Shown: positions 16,269 through 23,445 of the stretch, one piece after another
Numbering within the stretch: the stretch's first letter is position 1
Layout: the number at the start of each line of letters is the position of its first letter
Source: JARFPW01 sp035464655
Lineage (GTDB): Bacteria > Gemmatimonadota > Gemmatimonadetes > Palauibacterales > Palauibacteraceae
NCBI GenBank assembly: GCA_035464655.1
Contig: DATHRZ010000078.1
Location: 1 to 64,000 of the forward strand
Direction: 5' to 3'
DNA: 64,000 bases
The notes under the pieces: model-generated
What the model saw: only the letters and a program-made list of their open reading frames with translations
What the model was told of the DNA's origin: nothing
Database searches by the model: none
Translations under genes and position numbers: made by a program

Positions 16269-19252
16269 CCGAATCGACGACCGCAACCGATACGATCACC
16301 CTCACGATCGACGGGCGCGAGGTCGAGGTGCCGCGCGGCACGACGATCTGGGACGCGGCGCGGACGGCCGGGATCGAGATCCCAGTCCTGTGCCACGAGC
16401 CGCGGATGGAGCCCGTTGGCGTGTGCCGCGTCTGCCTCGTGGACGTGGGCGAGAAGCGCCTGACGGCCTCGTGCATACGGGCGGCCGAGGACGGGATGGA
16501 GGTCAAGACGGCGACCGAGAAGATCGAGGCCTGCCGGAAGGGCCTGGTCGAGCTCCTGCTGGCGGACTACCCGCTCGACGCGGGTGGCACGGGGGCGAAG
16601 ACGGAGCCCGACGAGCTGCGCGCGCTGGCCGAGGAGTACGGCGTCGACTGGAACGGCGGCGCAGCGCGCAACGGCGGCCCGGGCAGCAATGGACGCCCGG
16701 GCGCCAACGGGACCGCGGCCGAAGGCACCGACCCGCGCAGCGAGGCGCCCGCCGGACCGGACCGCACCGTGCCCGTCGCCGGGATCCCCTCCGGCAACGG
16801 CCGGCCGATCGACGAATCGTCGCACGTCATCCGGGTCGATCATCAGGCGTGCATCCTGTGCGACCGCTGTATCCGCGCCTGCGACGACGTGCAGGTGAAC
16901 AACGTGATCGGCCGCACGGGCAAGGGCTACGAGACCCGCATCGCCTTCGACCTCGACGACCCGATGGGCGTCAGCACGTGCGTATCGTGCGGCGAGTGCG
17001 AGAAGGCCTGCCCGACCGGTGCGCTGACCCTGGTCGATCTCGTCGCGCGCCCGGAGCCGCCGACCGCCGCACCCAAGGCCGACCTGAAGCAGGTCGACTC
17101 CGTGTGCCCGTACTGCGGGGTAGGCTGCGCGATCTCCTACTTCGTCGACGAGACAGAGAACCAGATCGTGTACGCCGACGGACGCGAGAGCCCGGTGAAT
17201 CACGAGCGGCTGTGCGTGAAAGGGCGCTACGGGTTCGACTACCCGAACCACCCGCAGCGCCTGACGAGGCCGCTGGTCCGCAAGGAATCAGCGTACCCCA
17301 AGGGGCCGCTGTCGAGCGAGACCGCGGAATCCGACGGCCGCAAACGCCGGAAGAAGCCTGGGGGGCTGGTCGATTACGACGAGGTTCTGCCCCACTTCCG
17401 CGAGGCGACCTGGGAGGAGGCGCTCGAGCTGGCCGGACGCGGGCTGCGCGAGATCAAGGACGAGCACGGTTCTTCCGCGATGGCCGGGTTCGGGAGCGCG
17501 AAGTGCTCCAACGAAGAAGCCTACCTGTTCCAGAAGCTGATCCGCGCCGGCTTCGGGACGAACAACGTCGACCACTGCACGCGCCTGTGTCACGCTTCGT
17601 CGGTGGCGGCGCTGCTCGAGACGATCGGCTCGGGCGCCGTGACCAACGTGTTCGCCGACGTGAAGAACGCCGACGTCGCGCTGATCACCGGTTCGAACAC
17701 GACGGCGAACCACCCGGTGGCTGCCACGTTCATGAAACAGGCGGCGAAGTCGGGGCGCACGAAGATCATCGTGGTCGAGCCGCGCCACGTCGACATCGCC
17801 GACCACGCCGAGATCTTCCTGCAGATTCGTCCCGGCACCGACGTCGCGTGCTACAACGCCTGGATGCACGTGCTCATCGAGGAAGACCTGCTCGATCACG
17901 AGTTCATCGAGAACCGGACGGAAGGGTTCGAGGAGCTGAAGGCGCTCGTCGCCGACTACTCGCCCGAGGCGGTGGCGGAGATGTGCGGGGTCGAGGCCGA
18001 GGAGATCAGGCGGGCGGCGCGCCTGTTCGGCGGCGCGGGGGCCGCCATGGTGTTCTGGGGGATGGGAATCTCGCAGCACACCCACGGCACAGACAACGCC
18101 CGGGCGCTGATCTCGCTCATGCTGATGACGGGCAACGTCGGCCGCGAAGGTACCGGCCTGCACCCGCTCCGTGGCCAGAACAACGTGCAGGGCGCCAGCG
18201 ACGCCGGGCTCATCCCGATCGTGTACCCCGACTACCAGGACGTGAACGACACCGAGGTCCGGAAGAAATTCGAGGCGGCGTGGGGCGTCGATCTCGACCC
18301 GAAGGCGGGGCTCACGGTGGTCGAGATCATGCACGGCGCACTGCGCGGCGAGATTCGCGGCATGTACATGATGGGCGAGAACCCTTTCCTGTCCGACCCC
18401 AACATCAACAAGGTCCGTAAGGCGTTGGCGAGCCTCGATTTCCTCGTCGTGCAGGACATCTTCCTGACAGAGACGGCCGAATTCGCCGACGTGATCCTGC
18501 CGGCCACCACGTGGATGGAGAAGGACGGGACGGTGACGAACACCGACCGGCGCGTGCAGGTCGGCCGCCAGGCGCTTCGGCCGCCGGGCGAGGCGCGCCC
18601 CGACTGGCAGATTACCTGCCAGCTCGCCACCGCGTTCGGCTTTCCGATGGACTACGAGTCGCCCGAGGAGGTATTCGCGGAGTTCACCTCGCTCGCGCCC
18701 TCGTACGCGGGACTCACGTACGAGAACCTCGGGACGACCGGAAAGCTGTGGCCATGCCCCGACCCGGAGAACAGCGACGGAATCCAGGTCCTGATGAGCG
18801 ATGCGTTCCCCACGCCGAACGGGCGCGGCAAGTTCGTGCCCCGCCCGTTCGAGCCGGCCAAGGAGCTGCCCGACGACGAGTATCCGTTCGTCCTCAACAC
18901 GGGCCGCCTTCTCGAGCACTGGCACACGGGCACGATGACCCGTCGCAGCCGGGCGCTCGACGCGATCCGTCCGAGTCCGCGGGTCGAGGTCCACCCCGAC
19001 GATCTCGCGTCGCTCGGGCTGCGCGACGGCGACCAGGTGGTCGTCGAGTCGCGCCGTGGGACGATCGTGCTCGAAGCGCTCGAATCGCGCCGCATGGATC
19101 CGGGCACCGTATTCATCCCGTTCCATTTCCGCGAGGCGGCGGCCAACGTGCTGACGATCGACGAGCTCGATCCGCACGGGAAAATTCCCGAGTACAAGTT
19201 CTGCGCGGTGCGGCTGCGGGCGTCGGAGGCGACCAGCGCCGTCGTGCCGTGA
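16265..19252 (+). CDS. Formate dehydrogenase, molybdopterin catalytic subunit
   Basis: A 995-aa subunit starting at the ATG at 16265. An N-terminal [2Fe-2S] ferredoxin domain has Cys 43, 54, 57 and 70. Two [4Fe-4S] clusters follow (Cys 196/199/202/206 and 239/242/245/249), then the molybdopterin Fe4S4 motif VCPYCGVGCAISY at about 280. The catalytic Cys442 sits in CTRLCHASSVAAL, replacing selenocysteine and followed by the conserved His. The C-terminal dinucleotide-binding domain (FVLNTGRLLEHWHTGTMTRRS) is intact. The His-Cys cluster motif usually found after the ferredoxin domain is missing; a Gly/Asn/Pro-rich linker (about 130-185) takes its place. It oxidises formate to CO2. Confidence 0.9.
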   Translation: MTESTTATDTITLTIDGREVEVPRGTTIWDAARTAGIEIPVLCHEPRMEPVGVCRVCLVDVGEKRLTASCIRAAEDGMEVKTATEKIEACRKGLVELLLADYPLDAGGTGAKTEPDELRALAEEYGVDWNGGAARNGGPGSNGRPGANGTAAEGTDPRSEAPAGPDRTVPVAGIPSGNGRPIDESSHVIRVDHQACILCDRCIRACDDVQVNNVIGRTGKGYETRIAFDLDDPMGVSTCVSCGECEKACPTGALTLVDLVARPEPPTAAPKADLKQVDSVCPYCGVGCAISYFVDETENQIVYADGRESPVNHERLCVKGRYGFDYPNHPQRLTRPLVRKESAYPKGPLSSETAESDGRKRRKKPGGLVDYDEVLPHFREATWEEALELAGRGLREIKDEHGSSAMAGFGSAKCSNEEAYLFQKLIRAGFGTNNVDHCTRLCHASSVAALLETIGSGAVTNVFADVKNADVALITGSNTTANHPVAATFMKQAAKSGRTKIIVVEPRHVDIADHAEIFLQIRPGTDVACYNAWMHVLIEEDLLDHEFIENRTEGFEELKALVADYSPEAVAEMCGVEAEEIRRAARLFGGAGAAMVFWGMGISQHTHGTDNARALISLMLMTGNVGREGTGLHPLRGQNNVQGASDAGLIPIVYPDYQDVNDTEVRKKFEAAWGVDLDPKAGLTVVEIMHGALRGEIRGMYMMGENPFLSDPNINKVRKALASLDFLVVQDIFLTETAEFADVILPATTWMEKDGTVTNTDRRVQVGRQALRPPGEARPDWQITCQLATAFGFPMDYESPEEVFAEFTSLAPSYAGLTYENLGTTGKLWPCPDPENSDGIQVLMSDAFPTPNGRGKFVPRPFEPAKELPDDEYPFVLNTGRLLEHWHTGTMTRRSRALDAIRPSPRVEVHPDDLASLGLRDGDQVVVESRRGTIVLEALESRRMDPGTVFIPFHFREAAANVLTIDELDPHGKIPEYKFCAVRLRASEATSAVVP

Positions 19253-19310
19253 TCGCAGCGGCGAGAGCCACCCGAGTTTGAGCGCACCGGACCGAGGAGA
19301 GTGCGCAACC

Positions 19311-20585
19311 GTGAAGCCCCCTCGCGTCGTCATCCTCGGCGGCGGCTTCGCCGGCCTCAACGCCGCCCGCAAGCTCAAGCGGGCGCCGGTCGAGGTCGTG
19401 ATGGTGGACCGCGAAAACTACCACCTGTTCCAGCCGCTCCTCTACCAGGTGGCGACGGCGGCGCTCAACCCCAGCGACATCGCCTATCCGCTGCGCTCGG
19501 CCCTGCGGCGGCAGAAGAACGCCTCGGTCCTGCTCGCCGACGCGGTGGCAGTGGACGTCGCGGCCTCGCGCATAGAACTCGACAACGGCTCCCTCCCCTA
19601 CGACTACCTGATCGTTGCTACCGGGGCGACGCACTCGTATTTCGGCAACGAGGCATGGGCCCGGGACGCGCCCGGGCTCAAGACGGTTGAGGACGCCCTC
19701 GAGATCCGGCGCCGGATCTTCCTCGCCTACGAGGCCGCCGAGCGCGAGTCCGCTCCAGAGGCGCGCCGCGCGTGGCTGCGCTTCGTGGTCGTGGGGGCGG
19801 GCCCGACGGGTGTCGAGCTGGCCGGAGCACTGGCGGAGATCGGACGGCGGACGATCGAGGAAGGCTACCGGCAGGTCGACCGAAACCTGGTGGAGGTCCT
19901 GCTGGTCGAGGGTCTCGACCGGGTGCTTCCCGGATATGAGCCCGAGTCGTCGAGCCGGGCCAAACGCCAGCTCGAGAAGCTCGGCGTGAACGTGATTCTC
20001 GAGTCGTTCGTCACCGATATCGATGAGCAGGGTCTGTCGATCGGCGATCGCCGGATCGAGACGCGGACGGTGCTCTGGGCGGCGGGCGTCGAGGCGTCGA
20101 GGCTCGCCTCGTCGCTCGGCGCTCCGCGTGACAAGGCCGGCAGGGTGAAGGTCGAGCCCGATCTGTCGGTGCCGGGTCGTCCGAACGTGTTCGTGGCCGG
20201 CGACCTGGCGCATGTCCGCCGGGTCGATCGCGACGAACTCGTGCCTGGCGTCGCGCCGGCCGCCATCCAGATGGGCGAGCACGCCGCCCACTCCATTCAG
20301 CGCCTCGTGGCCGGGCAGTCGACCACGCGTTTCGAGTACGTCGACAAGGGATCGCTCGCGACGATCGGGCGGGCGGCGGCCGTGGGCGAAATTGGCCGGG
20401 CCCGACTGTCCGGCCTCATCGCGTGGCTGGCGTGGCTGCTGATCCACATCTTCTACCTGATCGGCTTTCGGAACCGCCTGTGGGTGCTCGCCGGTTGGGC
20501 CTGGGCCTACCTGACGTTCCGCCGCGGCGCGCGGCTGATCACGGGTCGGCGCCCGTTCGACCGGCTGCCGCGAATCGAGCGCTGA
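19311..20585 (+). CDS. ndh: Type II NADH dehydrogenase (NDH-2)
   Basis: A 424-aa FAD enzyme. I chose the GTG at 19311, with GAGGAGA about 10 bases before it, over a TTG 33 bases upstream. The FAD motif RVVILGGGFAGLNAARKL is at the very N-terminus, followed by YHLFQPLLYQVATAALNPSDIA (a block of the family, quoted in part), the NADH-binding VVVGAGPTGVELAGAL at about 160, and FVAGDLAHV for flavin contact. A C-terminal hydrophobic stretch (LIAWLAWLLIHIFYLIGF) anchors it to the membrane. It moves electrons from NADH to quinone without pumping. It follows the formate dehydrogenase by 58 bp and would reoxidise the NADH that enzyme makes. Confidence 0.9.
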   Translation: MKPPRVVILGGGFAGLNAARKLKRAPVEVVMVDRENYHLFQPLLYQVATAALNPSDIAYPLRSALRRQKNASVLLADAVAVDVAASRIELDNGSLPYDYLIVATGATHSYFGNEAWARDAPGLKTVEDALEIRRRIFLAYEAAERESAPEARRAWLRFVVVGAGPTGVELAGALAEIGRRTIEEGYRQVDRNLVEVLLVEGLDRVLPGYEPESSSRAKRQLEKLGVNVILESFVTDIDEQGLSIGDRRIETRTVLWAAGVEASRLASSLGAPRDKAGRVKVEPDLSVPGRPNVFVAGDLAHVRRVDRDELVPGVAPAAIQMGEHAAHSIQRLVAGQSTTRFEYVDKGSLATIGRAAAVGEIGRARLSGLIAWLAWLLIHIFYLIGFRNRLWVLAGWAWAYLTFRRGARLITGRRPFDRLPRIER

Positions 20586-20636
20586 ATTGGAGGGTATGCA
20601 ACTGCGACATGGACATCCGCGACCATTGATTCATCG

Positions 20637-21200
20637 ATGACGCACCGAGGTTTGAACACGTCCCGGGGCCGCACTCGTGCGCTCGTACGTGCGGGCACCG
20701 CGCTCCTTCTCGCTGGAGTCCTGATCGCCGGCACGCGGCGAACCGCCGCCGCGCAGGGCGTGCCCGCCGCCTACGGATTCGTGGCGGGCACGTTTGGCGG
20801 CGCCTACGTGACGACCGGCGTGTTCGTCGCGAAAGCGCGGGCCGGTTCCTACCTGTACTCGCTGGACGACGCCCTCGCTCCGCGCTGGGAGATCGTCCCT
20901 GCCGTCGCCATGCCGATCGGGGGATTCCTGCTCGGCCTCGACGACGGCCAGCGGCTCGCGAGTTCGCTTGCCTGGGGGAGCGCGGGCTTCGCGGTCGGGA
21001 CGCTCGTGGGGCTGGGGGCCGGAGAGCTGTTCGGCACGACGAACCAGGGGCGGTGGGCCGGCGCGATCATCGGTAGCGCCGCGGGTTTGCTCGCCGGCTC
21101 GATCTACGGTGCGCTCACCTACGATCCACCCGATGGTTCGGCCCGGCTCGACGGCTCGGGCATCGAGCAACCGGCCCTCGTGATCCGGTTCCCACTGTGA
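20637..21200 (+). CDS. Secreted/outer-membrane glycine-rich protein of unknown function
   Basis: A 187-aa protein with a twin-basic signal peptide (RTRALVRAGTALLLAGVLIAG, cut near AAAQG). The body alternates Gly/Ala-rich hydrophobic segments (AYGFVAGTFGGAYVTTGVFV, SAGFAVGTLVGLGAGELFG, WAGAIIGSAAGLLAGSIYG) with short polar turns, resembling glycine-zipper segments or short beta-hairpins. The stop overlaps the next start (GTGA), so it is coupled to the lipoprotein phosphoesterase. No family recognised. Confidence 0.7.
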   Translation: MTHRGLNTSRGRTRALVRAGTALLLAGVLIAGTRRTAAAQGVPAAYGFVAGTFGGAYVTTGVFVAKARAGSYLYSLDDALAPRWEIVPAVAMPIGGFLLGLDDGQRLASSLAWGSAGFAVGTLVGLGAGELFGTTNQGRWAGAIIGSAAGLLAGSIYGALTYDPPDGSARLDGSGIEQPALVIRFPL

Positions 21201-22453
21201 GACGATCTCGCTCCGCTCGGCTTATATCGACGGGCACGGCAGTCAGCGCATTCGGCGTCCTGCTGCTCGCCGTGGCCTGCGGACGAGGCTTCCCACCCCC
21301 CGAACTCGAGCCCTTCGAACCGCTACCGGAACCCGATCCGGCTCACGTCGAACGTGTCCTGTTCCTGGTCGGCGACGCCGGCGCGACGGACGCCGCGCGC
21401 TCGCCCCTGCTCGTGCAACTCGGCCGGGACGTCGAGCGCTGGTCGGCCGCGCTCGGGCGTGATTCGGCCGTTGCGATCGCCTTTCTGGGCGACAACGTGT
21501 ACCCCCACGGCCTGCGCGACCGGACGCATCCGGGCTTCGCGGCCGACTCCGCCCGGCTATGGAACCAGGTCGCCTTGCTGAGCGGACCCACCGCGCTCGA
21601 GCACCGCACGGTCGGGTGGTTTCTGGCCGGCAATCACGACTGGGGCGGGATGGTCGGGCCGGACGGCGTCAAGCGGCTTCGCAACCAGGAAGATGCAATC
21701 GAGCGCATGCGCAACCACGGCCGGCCCGGGGCCGCTCCCACCGTCGAGATGATCCCCGCCGCCGGAAATCCGGGCCCCGTAGTTCACGATCTCGGGCCCA
21801 ACCTCCGGTTCGTATTCATCGACACGCATTGGTTCCTGCAGGATCCGGCGGAGGCGGAACAGCGCGCGTTTTTCGACGAGCTGCGAGACGCGTTCACGGC
21901 GGCCGGCGACAGGGAGATCGTCGTGCTCTCCCACCATCCATGGGAGACGTCGGGACCACATGGCGTGTCTGAGGGCGGCAGGGCGCTCGGCCTCTACTAC
22001 CTGCTCGAAAAGTCCGGCAGCCTGGTGCAGGACTTGAGTTCCCCCGTGTACGCCGACTTCATCGGAGCGTTTCGAGAAGTCGTGCGGGTCGCGGGCCGCC
22101 GACCGCTCGTTTTCGCGGCCGGACACGACCACTCGCTGCAGGTGTTCGAAGCGCTAGAGGCTACCGATCCCCTGTTCGGCCTGGTCAGCGGCGCGGGAAG
22201 CAAGCTGTCGCCCGTCTCGCGGGCCGACGGCCTGAAATACGCCGCCACCCGGCCGGGCTACATGACGCTCGTATTCCGCCGCGACGGCGGCGTCGACCTG
22301 TTCGTTACGGCGGGCAGCGCACGGCGGCGCCTGTGCCCGGCCGGGCCGGAGGCGGCCCGCGCGTCGTGCATGCGGGACGGAGTCGCCGCCTTCGATACGG
22401 TCTACTCCACCGTGGTCCGCGAGCCGGACCGAGAAGACAGGCGCACCCCGTAG
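21197..22453 (+). CDS. Metallophosphoesterase lipoprotein
   Basis: A 418-aa protein from a GTG that overlaps the previous stop. The signal peptide ends in a lipobox (LLLAVACG), so the mature protein is lipid-anchored. The calcineurin-like metal motifs are GDAG near residue 55, GDNVYPHG near 100, GNHDW near 148, HHPWE near 240 and the GHDHSLQ box near 312. The tail carries two cysteines (RLCPAG, ASCMRD) that may form a disulfide. It is likely a phosphatase or phosphodiesterase in the periplasm; the substrate is unknown. Confidence 0.85.
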   Translation: MRRSRSARLISTGTAVSAFGVLLLAVACGRGFPPPELEPFEPLPEPDPAHVERVLFLVGDAGATDAARSPLLVQLGRDVERWSAALGRDSAVAIAFLGDNVYPHGLRDRTHPGFAADSARLWNQVALLSGPTALEHRTVGWFLAGNHDWGGMVGPDGVKRLRNQEDAIERMRNHGRPGAAPTVEMIPAAGNPGPVVHDLGPNLRFVFIDTHWFLQDPAEAEQRAFFDELRDAFTAAGDREIVVLSHHPWETSGPHGVSEGGRALGLYYLLEKSGSLVQDLSSPVYADFIGAFREVVRVAGRRPLVFAAGHDHSLQVFEALEATDPLFGLVSGAGSKLSPVSRADGLKYAATRPGYMTLVFRRDGGVDLFVTAGSARRRLCPAGPEAARASCMRDGVAAFDTVYSTVVREPDREDRRTP

Positions 22454-22486
22454 CAAAACGAAGGGGCCGGCACTCGGCCGACCCCT
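22454..22486 (-). terminator. Hairpin terminator between convergent genes
   Basis: AGGGGCCGGC and GGCCGACCCCT (22462-22486) form a 9-pair stem with one C-A mismatch and a short loop. Read on the minus strand it is followed by TCGTTTTGC, the weak U-tract of a factor-independent terminator. It lies 38 bases past the hsp20 stop and directly after the phosphoesterase stop, so it may serve both. Confidence 0.65.
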
Positions 22487-22523
22487 CGATCCAGCTGTCC
22501 CGCGAACGCTCAGCCTGCGGGAC

Positions 22524-22967
22524 TCAGTTGCCCTTCACTTCGATACGGCGCGCCTTCGCCTCGGCGGCCTTCGGCATCGTGACCGTCAGCACGCCGTTGG
22601 AAAACTCGGCGCCCACGCCATTCGGATCGATCGTATGCGGCACCGTGAAGCTGCGGGTGAACCGTCCCCAGCCGCGCTCGCGGACGTGGTAGGTTCCCTT
22701 GTCCTCTTCGACTTCCTCTTCCCGCGAACCCGAGATCTGCAGGACGCCCTGCTCGAGGTTCACGTCGATGTCCGACAGGTCGTAGCCCGGCAGATTCATC
22801 TCGAGCGTGAAGCCGTCCTCCGTCTCGTACAGGTCAGCCGCCGGTCCACTCGTCGCGATGCTCATCGTACCCCGATTGAACACCTCGTCGAACAGCCGGT
22901 CCACGTCCCAGCGGAATTCGGGCAGCGTCCGGTACGAGCGGTTCCTGCGCGTCGTCGTCGGTAGCAT
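22524..22967 (-). CDS. Hsp20/alpha-crystallin small heat-shock protein
   Basis: A 147-aa small heat-shock protein. The ATG at 22967 is chosen because AGGAGG stands 7 bases upstream. The alpha-crystallin domain runs from about 42 to 135 (DLYETEDGFTLEMNLPGYDL, SGSREEEVEEDKGTYHVRER, FSNGVLTVTMPKA), and the C-terminal tail ARRIEVKGN provides the oligomer-stabilising I-x-V. It holds unfolding proteins in the cytoplasm for refolding. It faces the phosphoesterase gene tail to tail. No CIRCE element was found upstream. Confidence 0.93.
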   Translation of the reverse strand: MLPTTTRRNRSYRTLPEFRWDVDRLFDEVFNRGTMSIATSGPAADLYETEDGFTLEMNLPGYDLSDIDVNLEQGVLQISGSREEEVEEDKGTYHVRERGWGRFTRSFTVPHTIDPNGVGAEFSNGVLTVTMPKAAEAKARRIEVKGN

Positions 22968-23286
22968 GTCAATTCCTCCTTGCTCGAACATCGTGATTCG
23001 GATGCTTGAACAGTTATCGATCTATGTACTCGGGATCGGGCGCTCGGCCCGGCCCGGAACTCGCCCCTATACCTGTGCAATCGGCGTGCCGATCGCGAGG
23101 CCGGATTTCCTGTCAACTTTGCGCACTGTAGCGGGTTAGCAGTGGTCAACATGACAGCCCGTGTGTCGAATTGGCGGCTGTGTCACGACCTGCTTACGTC
23201 CTGGCTGGAGAAGCACGCCGGGAGATCGGAAAGAGGTCAACAGGCCGGCGGACGTCGATCCGCACCCAAGTGGGGGGCTCGATTCC
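22968..23286. other. Non-coding gap between hsp20 and tRNA-Arg
   Basis: About 320 bp without a convincing gene. It must hold the hsp20 promoter. TTGACA-like and TTGACC-like hexamers occur on the minus strand near 23107 and 23140, but neither has a good -10 at proper distance, and no CIRCE or sigma-32-like site is evident. No repeat or relic recognised. Confidence 0.4.
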
Positions 23287-23316
23287 TTGACCATGGAAAG
23301 GATCGGCGACTAATCT
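23287..23316 (+). promoter_or_regulatory. Sigma-70-type promoter of tRNA-Arg
   Basis: TTGACC (23287-23292), an 18-base spacer and TAATCT (23311-23316) stand just before the tRNA. Transcription would begin about 3 bases ahead of the mature 5' end at 23326, leaving almost no leader. Confidence 0.6.
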
Positions 23317-23325
23317 CCGACGCAC

Positions 23326-23399
23326 GGCCCCGTAGCTCAGGAGGATAGAGCGCCAGATTCCTAATCTGGAGGCCGCTGGTTCGAGTCCAGCCGGGGTCA
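23326..23399 (+). tRNA. tRNA-Arg(CCT)
   Basis: A 74-base tRNA. The acceptor stem pairs GGCCCCG with CGGGGTC (one G-T pair), with discriminator A. The anticodon stem is CCAGA/TCTGG with loop TTCCTAA, giving anticodon CCT, which reads the AGG arginine codon. The T arm contains GGTTCGAGTCC. The CCA end is not encoded. Confidence 0.95.
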
Positions 23400-23445
23400 T
23401 TCGAAGGTTCCGTCCGCCAGCACAACCGCACGCGATCGAGTCGCG

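Noticed and set aside
14245..19252. Complex I (Nuo) operon
   Set aside because: Only NuoE-NuoF and a molybdopterin subunit are present. The catalytic Cys-His of formate dehydrogenase and the lack of other Nuo genes point to a formate dehydrogenase.
17288..19378. Long minus-strand frame opposite the formate dehydrogenase
   Set aside because: Antisense shadow of a gene with clear domains; composition is Arg/His/Val-rich with no fold.
22968..23160. CIRCE heat-shock element upstream of hsp20
   Set aside because: TTAGCAGTG near 23136 resembles one arm, but the inverted partner at the proper spacing is missing.
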